The notes beneath the pieces are model-generated. The model saw only the letters and a list, made by a program, of their open reading frames with translations, did no database searches and was not told the DNA's origin. Below are positions 1 through 13,595 of a stretch of 64,000 nucleotides of DNA, piece by piece. The position numbers and the translations under genes are program-made. This stretch comes from Ciona intestinalis. Taxonomy: Eukaryota > Chordata > Ascidiacea > Phlebobranchia > Cionidae. Within the stretch, counting starts at the first letter, position 1. Each line of letters opens with the position of its first letter. The stretch covers positions 4,909,555 through 4,973,554 of the forward strand of contig NC_020169.2 in assembly GCF_000224145.3 (NCBI RefSeq), given 5' to 3'.

Positions 1-294
1 TACATCTTCGGTGAGATCTGATTGAACTACACGAGAATAATATATTAAATACAATATAATGCAACGATAAAAAATCATTGTTTTTTGGGACAAAAGTTTC
101 TATTGTGTATTTGTTGTCTTCATGTGGCATAGGGGTGACATGGGTGTCAAACATTAGAAAGCTCATTGATTATAGTAGTGAATGCAAGATACTTTGACAC
201 TGCTCCTCTCTTTAACAAGAAAAAAAAAACATTTTTAGGTAAAAACTGAAGTGTTAAAACAGTCATACCTGTTTCTAAAACTTTCGGCAACCAT
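1..294 (-). other. Possible extra coding exon(s) at the left edge
   Basis: On the minus strand an ATG at 294 begins 26 coding bases that end in a good donor (AAACAG then GTATGACT) at 269. A possible acceptor (GTGTAG) lies just before about base 27, leaving a short open stretch to the window edge. This could be the first exon of the next gene to the left, or an alternative 3' end of the basic protein gene at 343-5626. It is too short to decide. Confidence 0.2.
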
Positions 295-342
295 AAAATT
301 ATACATCCGCATATCTAGATTTACTCATACAAAATACATATG

Positions 343-3300
343 ATCAAACAAATATACCAAGATCACTGGATATTCTTTGTTCTGGAGCAAGGGGTACAGT
401 TTCTGCACCAACAGTTTCCAAATTCTCGTTTTTCTTTTTCTTTGGAGGACGTCCTATAGTTGCAACAATTAGAATATAAACTGTTCATAAATAATACGGC
501 AAATTACCTTGTTTTCTTTTGGTTTTTGTTGGTTTGGACGGCAAGTGAACATTATTTTCCTCTACCCCTCCAGATTCCTAAGTTAAATTGAGTTAATGAC
601 ACAACAATACATTACTTCTGTATTTATAGAAAAAAATAATTTTTTAGGACTTTGATTTTGTTGTCATTGATACATTATCACAACAGGCATATTTTTATAC
701 CAAATAAAACTTTTAAAAATTATATGTTATTTGATAGAATAGGCAAAGCAGTTACTTTATCGAAAATTCATGGGGTAATCTCAAATCTTGTCTATATGCC
801 AGGTCCTTGACAAAGACCTTATCCACATAAAATATGATAATTTAAAAACAACTTACTGTGTTTAACCATTCTTTTAGTTGGCTTGCATTAGAAGTTTGAG
901 TTTTATTCTGAACCTTCTTGGTTGAAATTCGGCGTAATTTTGATGGAGAAACTCCTTCAGTATTACCTACTTCATTTTCAACATCATTTAAATTAGAAAA
1001 CCTTTTCCTACGTTTGCCGATAGATTTTTTAGCTGTTCTGTTTGACTTGGAAACTTTTTTTAATGAATTTTGTTCCGGCAACACTGATATATTTTTGTCT
1101 GGTAACACTGTAAGGTGTTCTGTGTATGTTACAGGTTCTTCAGGGGTTGGGGTACGATCCAAATCAAGATCAGAGTCATTTTCTGGTAGATTTGTTGCAG
1201 ATTGAACAGCATGATTGATAATAGGTGAAGTATTCACACCAGGGATTTCATCAGAAACTTGATTGCTAAAAAATACAATTTTTATTTGTTTGCACAAACC
1301 TAACAAGTCAATAAATTTAAGTATGACGTTATAAAAATCCTGTTACACTTTTAGTTCATTTGAAATAAAAGTTAGCTGGTATAAATTATAAAGTATATTA
1401 CACACCCTGAAAAAAAACACTCAATACATATGTACAATTACGTAAAACAAACCTTTTTTCAAGACTTTGTTTGTGCTTTGTAGTATCCATCCGATTAACT
1501 TTATTTACTTTTGAATTGTTTATCTGGTAAGAGTTGTTGTGTCAGGTGGCTGCAACAATTAAATATCTAATATAATATCAACATATAAACATACCGATTT
1601 TCTTGCTGTGTTTCTGCGCTTTTTCTTTTGAGTTTGATCATTCCTATAATAAAGTAAATATTTAATTTTTATGAATATTTTATTATTTCAGTTGTCAGTT
1701 AAATCCCTAAACACAGAATATGCTAGACAAACAGCTTAAAAATGTTTGTTAAAAATAAAAAAAAATAAATTAAACAAAGAATGATTGAACAGAAAAATAA
1801 ACGAATAAACGTAACCTATTTTTGCAGGGCAAAAACAGTGATTACAATACACAAATTATGCACTAGAAAATATAAGTATACTAAACATTAAGGTATTAAT
1901 ATTTAATCTAAAGTGAAAGAACATTTTAAACTTACACTTTAGTATTGTCTGATGGTTGTTGTTCTACATTGCTGTTTGGAATCATATCATGTTCTTCATT
2001 GGCAATGTTGAGACTAGTTTCCCTTTGAAGAGGTATCTCTGTAACTCGTGTGTGCTTCTTAGGGGATTGTAATTTAGATCTGAAAAAAAGTTAGAAACAT
2101 TTTTTTGAACCTAAATAAAAAAATTATCTGATAGTGATATTGTAGCAGTTTTCACTATGTATTTTTTCCAGAATCCTTATAGTTGACGAGTAAATGTATG
2201 TAATTCAAAATTCCGTAACTGCAACAGAGAAGAAACAAAACTTTGTTGCATTTTATTAAAATTTGTTTATGTTATTGAAGGCAGAAACAATTTAATTATA
2301 CAATCATCCATTATTAACAACTTACCTGAAAACTTGTTTATCACCAGAAGATGTTTTGTTTGCATCTTTAGTGGAAGTTTTCTATGAATAAAACAAGTCA
2401 TAATGAGGTATTGTGATGTTTTATTATTTTTTTGAAACATCGCAGTTTATTGTGAAAACACAACTAACCTATACCTTATCGCAAAATCAAAGTTTTTATA
2501 TAAAAACAATAATTTAGAGGGGCAAGCTTATAGTTTAGTAATAATAATGTCTTTTTAATTATAAGGTAAAGACATATATATAATTGCGTGACACTCACCA
2601 AACTTTTTCGTTGGGAAATTTTCTTTTTTACAGTCGAAGGTCTTTTTGCTGGAGAAGTTGTCTTTTGTTTCGTTGCTTTTTTGGAAAGTCTGAACATAAA
2701 GAATATTGTTAGTATACCATTGGTGTCAAATATAAGTAGCTGTATTTTCCATTCATTCAAAGAACGTAAATCCAAAAAATAAGAAAGCCATGATATTTGT
2801 TTATGGCAAAAAAAATATAATCTTTTACAATAGCTTGATATTTAACATTAATATCTACAGCATACATAGCAGCCATTCCTACAGCAAACTATATGCACAA
2901 CAAGTACAAGGTCAATGTCAGAAATTGTGCATTAAACAAGGTCCTATGTTTCAAGTTTAGGGTGGCAGAATAGGCACGCAGGGTAAGTAAGATGTATAGT
3001 GTATACCATCTCCCCGCATGTTAAATGCTTTGCATCTAATGTTTATACACAAACTACTAACCTGGATGTCTCAGTTAAATCTTCCACCACAAACTGAGAA
3101 TCAAATGAATTATATGATCCATCATCTGATACATCCATGTTGGTCTGTTACATACAACGAATAAATGTAATGCTGTAACATTTTAATATATATAAAGCAA
3201 AGCATAACACATATTGAAACTAGTAACCTTTAATGAGGTAATGGTCTAACTCTGAACTAAATTCACAAGTCCGCAAAGGTAACCAAAGGAGCTCAAAAAT

Positions 3301-5626
3301 ATATAGTAGGAAAACAGTTTATATCTGTATAGCAACAAATTAAAAAAAAACTTTGTTTAAACATACTTTGGTTTTAATTACACAAACACAATTAGGACTT
3401 TTGTTATTACTTACTTGTGGGATATTATTTATAGTTGATGACTTATTGCGTTTTGAATTATCTTCAAATAATCCATGTATTGATGCAGAAGTAACATTCT
3501 GTATGTGAATAAAATGTATTTGAATTAACCAAAACACCTGTTGTGACATATTTGGCACGTTACAATTTAATACAGGTCTAGGAATTTAAAAATGCTGTAA
3601 GTTGAGCTGCTACAAAGCTTCCCTAAGGAAATAGGTTGCATTCAGTGTTGTCATATTTAATTAACTATAAACTGCCTTGCCAACCAAATGTGCTCTTATT
3701 TTATATATATACATCAATACATATATATATATCTATAGTTGATTGGTCATAGTTGTTTATAAGTACCTTGGTGGGTTGATTTGGCACAGGTGTTCGAGTC
3801 CATTTCATTCTTTCAGAAAACGTAAGTCTAAAAATAAGTGTATGAAATTTTTTCCAAATGTTAACCTACAGAGCCGTTTTCATTATTAAAAAATAAAATC
3901 CGCCTTCTCAACTAAAAGTAATAGAATAGTTACCTTTTATTAATTTTTGCTTTATTTAACTCAGTTTCGTTGACAGTTTGACTCGAAGGAATTGAAGTAA
4001 AACTTCCATCTTGTGTCCCGTCTTTAGTGAGTTGGAATTGCGACATTGGTTCTATTACTGTGGTGCATAACTCTGTCGGTGGTGGGGCAAAAGATTCGAT
4101 CCCTAAGATAAAATGAGGGTTTATTTTCATATTACTGATTAATTGTAAGGTCCTATAGGCTGTAATCCTTAGCTAGCAAAAAATTGCATGTTAGTCTCCT
4201 ATCTTCAGTAGGATAATTAAGACCACAAATAATGAGGTAAAATGGAATGTATGTGTAAGGACCCAGAAAGTGGTGCTTCAGAAAGGCCACAAACTTTTTG
4301 TTTGCTAAGCATTAGAGACCAAGGGACTTTTTCCACTGTGAATTAACTAGAAATATGAAAATATAGCTAATCAATACCTGGGGTGGAATTTTCAGAAACA
4401 AAACTGGCTTGAGGTACAATATCATTCACAACAGAACTCTTCTCAGCAACTTCCTAAATTAGGAAATAATCATTATAATATTGGGTCCCTGGTGTAAGAA
4501 GAACGGCAAAAGGAAAAATTGATTCAAATTTAAAAATTGTTTTATTCAAATTTAAAAATTATGAATACAATATCATATCCATATTAAAATTATAATTCAT
4601 TTTAGTTAAACCTACCACTTCCATCCCAGTTCCACTAATCCCAGAATCTGTTGTTTCTCTTGGTTCGTCATATTCACTACTGGCTGAATATATGGTTGAG
4701 TTTTAGTTCATATGCATTGCAATATAGTCATTATAAATGATTGGAAACTATGTGACGTATTCACAAACAATGATCATAACATTATAATTGCAAGTTGCAA
4801 CCAAGAATTTTAGTTATATTTTACTGCTCAGTAAGCATTTTTAATGTGGCACTGGTAATATAGTTTTTCACTAAAGTTCTTTGACAATGATTTGGCTAAT
4901 AAACATGAAAAAATCAAAGTGTGATTTATGGGCATACACAAGTACAGCCACACAACAGTACCTGGTGAAGATACGAACAGGTTGTAAACATCATCAGTAA
5001 TTTTGATAGGTTTTCCAGTTCGTCTAAGAAATATAATAATTGAAAGTTTTGTAGGGATTAAAATTTGTAATTAGTTTTGCCATATATCCATAATAATCCT
5101 GCGTCAAATAAATTATCTCAGTTAAATTTGCGCAAAACAAATAATTTTAAATATTCTCTATGGAAAATGAAACTTTTAAATCCCGGTTATACATATTGCA
5201 TAATCTTTGCATCATATAAAACAACTTACTTTCCAATGTTATTGTCTTTTAAGTGTAAGAAGTAATTAGAAAACTGTTTCTTTTCTTGGTTGGTTAGTGC
5301 GTTAGATACAACCTGTATAAAAGCAACTTTAACACCACTACTCAGATCTTTAATATTCTTAAATATTTCTAAGCAAGACATAATTTTTAAGTTAAACCAC
5401 GAATTTAAAATGCAGGTATGTGACGAGTTTACATAACATGTGGTCACTCAAACATTGATTGCATATTTGCTTTGCAGCAATGTCCTAAAGTACTTGGCAA
5501 TCACAAAATACAGGTAAAACATACACGGGATATCATACGATGTAAATTAATTATCAATAGATTTAAAAATACTTATATTACCCTTTTGCGAAGATTTTGA
5601 ATTCGTTCGTCGTAATTGTCGTCCAT
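343..5626 (-). CDS. Unidentified basic, disordered nuclear-type protein, many small exons
   Basis: I do not recognise this gene. The start chosen is the ATG at 5626 (MDDNYDERIQNLRKR), whose exon ends in a GTAATA donor. About 14 short coding exons follow leftwards, for example 5260-5310, 4965-5023, 3935-4105, 3065-3140, 2590-2690 and 860-1263. The last visible exon ends at a TGA at 343. The product is rich in Lys, Ser, Thr and Asn and has almost no hydrophobic core. It has a short helical-looking N-terminus, an acidic patch (NSFDSQFVVEDL), several Lys/Arg clusters (KKSIGKRRKRF) and a C-terminal AT-hook-like GRPPKKKK. This composition fits a chromatin or kinetochore scaffold such as a CENP-C-like protein, but no signature motif of any such family is visible, so that is only a guess. 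The C-terminus is uncertain because further exons may lie at 269-294 and 1-27. Confidence 0.6.
771..836. repeat. Dispersed ~65-base repeat, copy 1
   Basis: This AT-rich intronic stretch shares the words GGGTAATCT, CAGGTCCTTGACAAAGACCT and CCACATAAAATAT with copies at 24091-24158 and 27751-27817. No coding or RNA-gene structure was seen. Confidence 0.35.
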
Positions 5627-6543
5627 TTTCGGCGATTGTAAATAAATAAGCGTATAAAGCAATTATTGCACCAATCGCAATATCCTTTACTTAACAACAA
5701 TTAGTCAAAAATCTTGTTAAACAAACATTTTTAGCATTACAGTAATCGTAAACAATAAAAACAAACATAAACAAAACAAAAAACGCAAAACAAATTATTG
5801 AAATTAAAGAGACTTGAAAAAAAGCGCGCAATAGAAAACTGATCTAAGATTACAGAAATTTTAAAGCAGATGTGACCTAGGTACTATGGTTAAACCGAAA
5901 ACTTGTTTAGCTCTGCAAACAATTGAGCACATGAAATACTATTTAATCTTTGTTTATATTTATAATTTATATGCTAATCACACGGCGCAAAAAACATATA
6001 AACAATGTAACAGCAGGAATCTTTTGTTGACTCCACAGACCTTGCAGCACAGATGAGAAAGGCCACTCGTAAACTCGTTATAACGAGTTATATAACGAGT
6101 TTACGAGTGGCCTCTCTCATCTGTGCTTGCAGTTAACGTTCCACCATAGTACTATGGTTCCACGACTTCCCCGATACGTAACTATCGTTCTTAATAAGCC
6201 AGTGCAACCAGAGTCGTAGAAACACCTATGGCTCTAGGGCTCTTGAGTAGAATGACCCAGAAACTCACGGGCACTTTCTACACTTTTATTTTGTTTTATT
6301 AAAATTCTGACTTCACTTTAAAAAAAAAATTCTTGTAATTGCCAAAAAACATCCAAATACCACTCCTAATTGGAAATTCATTAATTTTATTCATGCAACT
6401 CCAAAGAGTGCTACAAAAAAGCGCTGATACGATGAAGTAAACAGCACATATCATTTTATTACACTCTTAACTTTATTTGTCAAGGAATGGCAGTACAGCT
6501 AAGAGGGAACAAGAAAAAAAGTAGAAAAATGATGCTTTTAAAA
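5627..6543. other. Intergenic region between the unidentified gene and FNBP4
   Basis: It holds the presumed promoter of the gene at 343-5626 next to that gene's start, a foldback element at 6041-6132, and the 3' flank of FNBP4. No other coding sequence was seen. The stretch 5700-5830 is A-rich with AAAC repeats. Confidence 0.5.
6041..6132. mobile_element. Foldback/MITE-like DNA element with 7-base target duplication
   Basis: Two arms of about 38 bases (6048-6082 and 6091-6125) are near-perfect inverted copies around an 8-base loop. Each arm runs CACAGATGAG...GGCCACTCG...CTCGTTATA. The element is flanked on both sides by the direct repeat CTTGCAG (6041-6047 and 6126-6132), as expected for a target-site duplication. 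The near-identity of the arms suggests a recent insertion. The 7-8 base duplication is closest to hAT-type elements, but no transposase is present, so the family is inference. Confidence 0.7.
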
Positions 6544-9500
6544 TCAAGTTATGCGCTGCTTTCTTTGCTTTACTCTCTTTTTCCAATCATCTCCAATTGG
6601 TTGAAAATTTGCATTTGACGCTGCTTTTCCACTGAAAACATGAACATAAAATTCAACAGTTTGTTTTTTTTAAGAAGCACACAACATTACAAATGGATTT
6701 ACAGTCTATTTTTCATTACTAGAGAACAAATTATCAAATTTCTGTCAAAGTATTAAACTGGCTAACCTCTTAAATTGCTCTCTCCTCCACTCAACAATCT
6801 TTTTCTTTACATCAACCTCTCGATCCAAGTCCTCCTCACTCTCCTTGATCAACCTTTTCTCTTCCTCTTCTATTTCCATCTTTGCTTTTTGCCACTTTGC
6901 CACCATACCTACCATTTGTTTGGGAGGTTTCTTTGTTGATGTTTTCTTTACCTGCAACAATATGTTAAATTTATTGTTTTTGTTTCAAAACAAACAAGAT
7001 AGAGTAATAAATATTTTTATAGTAAAGCGGTTTTTAAACAGGCTTCCGTGATTGCATGAAAACTTAAAATTATTTTTTAGATACTGTACATTTTTTTTTA
7101 TTCAAATGCATTTATCAAATAAGACTAATTTTTAAGTATTTGCTAATTACCTTTTTAGTTTTCTTGATTTTATCTAGAACCCCTACTGTGGGTCCGAGAA
7201 CACTTAACGTAGGTGGTTTAGCTACTGATGTGAAGACAGCTTTCACTGGCGCACTCGCTACTACTGCTTTGTAATCCACTGGTCCACGCTGTACTTCGGT
7301 TACAGGCTGGTGTTCTGTAAAGATTAATGATTTTGTTTATTTAATGCTGACATTAACGAGCACCAACTTATAATAACCAGATAGCAGTTCTAAGGGGTCG
7401 AGAACATCACTTTTTTGTTTTTCATAATGGCTGTTAGATGATATGTTGACATGGGCAAACTTTTTAAATGCAAGAGAGGCAGGGATAGTGAGATTACTGT
7501 TTGATGTTCAAAGATTGATATGTGCTATAATCCCCAAATAATGTAAATAGCTAGTTGTAACACAAACCTATGGTTGATTTTTCGGCTGGTTCATCGGTAT
7601 CACTGATCTCCATCTCGATCCCATCATCCGCGATCTCTCCTTCCTCTGGAGGATCGGATGGTGGGGGAGGAGGTGGATTATCATCTCCTGGAGGAGGGGG
7701 GAGGGGTGGTTTATCTGATACAGGAGGCCTTGGTGCCGCATCTTCATTTGAGGGTCCGGGAGAATTGCTTTGCATAGGAGATGCATAAGCGTCATTGACC
7801 ATGTATGGGTAATGCATTCTGTATTGGTTTTGCATTGCTGCCCAGTATGAATAGTTCTGCATGTTGTAACCAGGTTGTTGTTGAAATGATTGGTTGTCCA
7901 AGCTCTTATCGGTGGCAACTGTTGCACTGGAAGTTTTTTCTAAACCAAACACACCAGTATAAATAGAATATAGTACAAGCCAACTTACTTGTACAATAAA
8001 AGGGGACATGCTTTCTTTGCCTAAATACATAACCCACATTAAATAAAGTAGCAAAGTTTTGAACTACCTGTAGAATTAGAAGTTTTGTTTGATGAAGAAC
8101 TGGATTCTTCATTCTTTGAAGCTGTGGAGATGATAGAAATGGTTTAACTTATCACTACCAGCAACTGCATCATTTTATATGGCCACTAACTTTGGAAAAG
8201 TACAAATGTTAAAAATCTCATTACAGAATTCCAGCTTAATGTTTAAAAACAGTGATCACACATTACAGAATGCTGGCTGAATGTTTAAAAACAGTGATCA
8301 GAATATTTTCATATATTTCCATCTTATACTTACAGGTATCTGAGACTGTATTCTCATCTTTATTCATCATTGCCTGAAGTTTTTCAAACTTCTCCATTTC
8401 TGGGTACTCCCATTGTACTTTACCACTCTTCTTACTTTGGTAGTAATATCTCTTGTGCTGGCTGTTTACATGCGATGTAAATAGTAAAAGAATTTAAAAG
8501 GGATAAAGGCATCAGTGGACTTTGGTTACACAGAAATATAATACATGTAACTTTCACCTACCTTTACTCACTGCAATGTTTCTTAAACTTTGGAAGTTTC
8601 TCGTTCACTGCTACTCACAGCTTTACCAATATTTCCACACAGCAAAGGGAAAAGTTTTTGACAATTTTACATTTCAATACTTTTTTCGGGCAATTTTTAA
8701 ATAAAACAGTGACTTTATGTTAACTGATAAATTTTGATGATACACTACTTTTTGTCCAGCATGACCAAAATATTTGCACAGTAAAGTTGCTAAGTTGCAT
8801 AAAGCACAGTTCTTCTTATCAGTTTCAATGCAAACATGACAGCCCATGATTTAGTATGTATTGTACGATTTTGTACTTAAACATTTTGTAAAAAAATAAA
8901 TAAATACATCTTAAACTCGCTAACTTGTTACCATTTTAATCGCTGCTGTTATATCATATACTTTTATAAAATAAAGATCGTTTAGTTATACTACTAACTA
9001 TATTAAATCAAGCACCATCCCATTGCCTCATTCACTAAGAAGAGAAGATTTTTATAAAGAAACCAATTTTAATTTTAAACCAATAAATTACAGAATTAAC
9101 AGAAATCTTCAGATTATTAAAATACTGTAAATGACGGTAAAGTACAAAAGAACATATAGGTATTTCAGTTTGTTTTATTTTATAACAGGTGAAAATATAT
9201 TTAACTATATAAACATCAATCCAACATTCCAACAACAGGTAACAAAAAAGTTTGATATTTAATCCAGAGTTAATATGGCAATACCTGTCCCACTGGCATG
9301 TCCAGTCCTTGGGCATTGCATTTTGTTCATATTTCTGAAGCATGACCTCAGCTTCCTTTAGCTTAGTTAGTGTATACTCGTCAGATAATTCACCAGACTT
9401 CCAATCAGCCAAACGCACCTGTTGTAAACATTTAATGTTATTAAATGCATGACATAACTTTAGGGTTTTGGCACTGCTGTTCAGAGTTAGGTGTCTATAC

Positions 9501-12500
9501 AAACAAGCAGGGTCAAAGTATATTGCAACCACCTTATTAATCAATAAAGTTCCTAATGTTTAAAAACTATGAGTGTGACTGTATTTTAACAATGTCAATC
9601 TAACCTCGATTTCAACAAGCAGCAGATGAAAATCCATGATGGCTGACTTGGAAATATCAAGAAACTCGAGCTTTTGCAGCAAAGTTGCTCCAACCAACCC
9701 AACAGAAGTCTGGAAAACAAATTAACAGGAATTAGCAAGAGAAGTGGCTATTAAAAGTGTTTTTTCATATTTTCTGCATCTGTCCTGTAAAATTACAAAA
9801 AGAAGTTTAAAATAGTGTGGAAATAACACTTGTACTTGAATAATACTTACTTCATACCCACACATACGTTACTGATCCTCTTTATTTATCCATCTTCAGC
9901 AACAGGACTGGAACTTGAGCGAAGGCTTCTCTCAGTTACGAATTTCAACAATTTTTGAATTAGGGTGTATTAAAACTCAGCAGCTTTGACAGTTAAGCAT
10001 TTTTTGCGTGTTTGTTCAATGTATGTGCATAAAGAAGCAAAGAGAAAATGCCGTAACACTGTCACTACCTTCATTGTTTCGTTGTTTGCTGCTTGTTCGG
10101 TTTGTGTTGATGTGTGGACGGTAGGTTTAGTTGGAGCAGGTGAACTTGGATTTGTTTGACTTTCTGCATCTATGGTGGTGATTGTGGTCGTTGTGACATT
10201 ATCCTCGGTTTGACTAAAATAACAAAATAAAAATGAAACTAGATATTAAAACTAGCAGTGGGCAAAAGTAAATTGAACTGGTCAGTCAAGTAAAATACTG
10301 TTTTCATGAAAATTGCTCAAATAATTTAGCAAAAAGTCATGGGTTAAAAAAGTTGTGGTCCAAATCTCAGGTTGAAGGGCGAACCATGCTGTAGGACTTC
10401 CCCAGCAATAAAATCAGTTCCATGGTTATTTTAATTTTTACTCTTATAATCTCACCTTTCTACTTCAAAAGAGTCATCACTGTAGCATTCCTCCATGGCT
10501 TCCAACACTTGCCTTTAAAATATGGTTAAAATAGTACAATAAAACATATACACATACATTACATGTATAATAATTAGCAAACTGCCTATTAGCGAACTTC
10601 ATATTGCACAGAACATATACAGTGCATCATACCAATTCTTGGATCAGTTAGACAATATACACAAAAATATGTTATATTTTAAAGTTCTATTCAGTAGTTA
10701 CAATTTTTATAAAATGGCTAAATTTTTGGGAAAAAAGTTTTGAAATGAGTCAGACCTTCAGTTGCCCCTTTTAATATTACGCTGGATTAGACAATATGAA
10801 ATGAACCATAAAACTATTTATACATTGTATATGGAGGTTAGATTATTAAAAGTTGACATAATTCTACATACGGTTTAACAATTGGTTCCTTCTGTTCAAC
10901 AACTTCTTTGACTCTAAAAATTAAGATAAAGTAAGATGGATGCCTCGTTTTGAGATTTACAAAATTTACAGGAAATCTTAAACTTACTTGATTTGATCTT
11001 CTTGTTCTTTTATCTCCGCCTCTTCAGTTGACCTGAAACACACAATGCAAGGTGTATAATATGTTGTTAATACATATCATTGTAATTGTACAAGCCTGGT
11101 TACATGTTATGTTACAAACTAACTAGTTTGATTTAATGATCTCAAATTAGTAATCAGAAGCACTTGTATTTGGAAACAACAAACAAGGTAGGATAATATT
11201 ATAAACAAGCAAATACCGTACCTATCCATGTCTTCTTTATCTGACTTGGGACTTGAATTTGAAATACCTACAACAAAATCAAATTTCAATAACCCAGTTA
11301 AAACATTTTAAACGACACCACTGTGTTACGTTATTAAATTTTTCATGACTCACAATCCATTATTAATATAGCAAAAAAGTAAAAGAGTATGCTACTGATT
11401 TAAATGTAACAATTTAAGTTATGCATAATGTGTAGCCCACTTAAAACCTAAACAAACCCCCACACTGACTCTGATACACCATTTATATTTAAATACATTA
11501 ATATTAAACCACATACCATTTATAATGTTGTTTTCACTTAATGTTGGAACTTTGTTTACATCTGTTGATTCATTTGCATTGGTGTTCACTATCTCTTCTA
11601 CTGTGTTGGGTGATTTACGTCGTTTGGTTGGTATTATGATGTCACTATCAGAATCTCTCTCTCGAACTCTACGCTGAGCTGTGATAAAGATAAACATCTT
11701 TTCAAGATCATATTTGTTTATTACACCTATTTCACACTTGTGTTGTTTTAAGTAATAATACATAAAAATAACAGGCACTTTTGCAGTCAGTATTTTAACA
11801 TATAAATAAATATATGACGTATATACATATAATAATTGAAAAAGTCTATAAATCGAACAGTATGGGTGTTTGTTTATATTAAATATTTATTGTTGTTTTC
11901 GGGACTCTAATATTTAAATATAGCTGGTAATTATCAAAACTTACCATTAGATGTTGCCTCAACATGTGTAACTTCACCATCATTAGATACAGTGGTCCTA
12001 TGTAAAACATATTCAATATAAGACAAAAGGAAATCCTGTTGCCAATGATGTAGGTAATGATTCAGTAAACACTTGTTGGTTAAATATACATTGGTAAAAT
12101 GGTCAAAATAATAACAGCCCCCTATACTACAATACAGTACACCCAGTTACCTGTTCTGTTGTTTATTTTCATCAATTTTGACCATTTCTTCATTTATTTC
12201 ATTCATGAAACCTGAGGAAGGGTAAAAAAATAAACACAGACTGTTCTTATTGTTTGCTTGTTTGGGACTACGATAAATGTGGGTTAAATTTTACATAACA
12301 TAAACTGTGCTAAAATAAATCTTCTCTATTTAGTCGAGTACTACAGTAAAACACAGTTTAATTTGGTTTCATGCAAACTTACATCAACACCACATGCTCA
12401 AAGTTGGCTCATGGCATTTGTGTCAATTCACAACACAAGAGGCAAACAATCCCCAGAATTTTTCACAATAAAAAATTTCAAAATAAGGTTTTTGACACAA

Positions 12501-13595
12501 AATAGTGGACAATATTTAAAAAAACTACATGTAACAGCAACAACAATACCTGCAAACATATCATCCACACTTGGTTCCTTTGCCTTTACTTCTTTCACAA
12601 CTTCCTTGGGTTGGATTTGAACTTCGATCTCTGGTGGTACAATCCATGTAACTTCGTTTGTTTCAGTGTTCCAGTAATACGGATGTTTCGTGTTTTCATC
12701 AAAACACTCACTCCATGGACCCCATTTAACTGGAGAAAAATTTGTTAGATGTAAGCTGGTGGAAAATATAAAATGGGTAAAACAAACAGGTTATAGGAAG
12801 AACCTGAACTAAGCTATATGCTACCCCCCCCCCCCCCCCCTTTTTTCCCAACAAAAACAAGTACTTTTATCAAGGTTTAAATAAATCAATAAACTTGAAT
12901 TCTGACACCATTAACATAGCATTATTACAATATCCAATTCTTACTTTTGGTTTTATCTATTTTTTTCTTATCTTCTCCATTTTGAGCTTTAGTAGTTTTA
13001 CCATCTGTAGGGCTATCGACAGCAATATCATCAATTTCTTTTAGAAAATCTGCAACTTTGGTATCAAGAGAGCTTCTTGGAAGATGCTGATCTTCACTAT
13101 CGGAAGAGCTTGTCCCCTCATCGCTGTCTCCTCCATAAGATCCAAGTAACCCCAACCCTGCCCCACCAGAGGTTTTGCTTTTTTGCTTCATTGACCTTGA
13201 TCCTGAAGAAATGGTTGTAACATGTTAGCAGCCACAGGCTTTGAACTCACAACCTATGGGTTACAGGTGGCCTAACTACTGTGTCAAGGTGCCAGACACA
13301 CTATACAATTAATTAAAATAAAGAGTGAAAATTGTAAAGGAATAACATGACAATACTATGTCGGAAAACAGATCATTATCCTTAAATTTGCTGGCAACTA
13401 TTACAGACGCATATTTAGTAATGTAAAGTGTAACAGTTTATATATATACGCATGTAATGCATGCTACACACTATTTGCTATTAGGTTAGTTCAAGAGTAA
13501 GGTGAATAACTTATTTGCAAACCTAAATTGTCATCAGGTGTATTTCTGTTCAAATGTCCACTTCCAATTTGTAATTTAGGTTTTCTTCTACTCAT
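6544..13595 (-). CDS. FNBP4: Formin-binding protein 4 (FNBP4), two WW domains
   Basis: FNBP4 is a nuclear WW-domain protein that binds proline-rich ligands, including formins. The start is the ATG at 13595 (MSRRKPKLQIG) and the stop is the TGA at 6544. The protein reads, in order: a GLGLLGSYGGDSDEG segment and VADFLKEIDDI helix (exon 12945-13200) that match the vertebrate N-terminus; WW domain 1 (KWGPWSECFDENTKHPYYWN to VTWIVPPE, near 12620-12725); a helical stretch (KLEFLDISKSAI, then VRLADWKSGELSDEY); WW domain 2, split between exons at about 9300 (DWTCQWD) and 8340-8460 (HKRYYYQSKKSGKVQWEYP); a PPPPPSDPPEEGEIADDGIE acidic-proline region (7570-7935); and a Lys-rich coiled C-terminus (6545-6960) ending WKKRVKQRKQRIT. 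The domain order is that of human FNBP4. Some middle exons between 10080 and 12010 are very short, so individual boundaries are less certain. Confidence 0.9.
8219..8300. repeat. Two-copy tandem duplication in an FNBP4 intron
   Basis: Two 40-base units (8219-8258 and 8261-8300) share CATTACAGAAT at the start and ATGTTTAAAAACAGTGATCA at the end, with a few mismatches between. It is a simple local duplication. Confidence 0.75.
12824..12840. repeat. Homopolymer C tract (17 C) in an FNBP4 intron
   Basis: Seventeen C are followed by six T and CCC. On the minus (transcribed) strand this is a G17 tract in the intron downstream of the WW1 exon. It could form a G-quadruplex or simply be a slippage tract. 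Length in the assembly is unreliable. Confidence 0.9.
13226..13300 (-). repeat. tRNA-derived SINE relic
   Basis: On the minus strand the sequence carries an A-box-like TGACACAGTAGTTAGGC and, about 30 bases later, a B-box-like GAGTTCAAAGCC, the spacing of a tRNA-type internal promoter. It does not fold into a complete tRNA, and it lies in the second FNBP4 intron. I read it as a decayed SINE head. Confidence 0.5.

Noticed and set aside
7570-7927. Gly-rich and His-rich frames overlapping the FNBP4 proline exon
   Set aside because: They are alternate-frame shadows of the PPPPPSDPPEEGEIADDG coding sequence.
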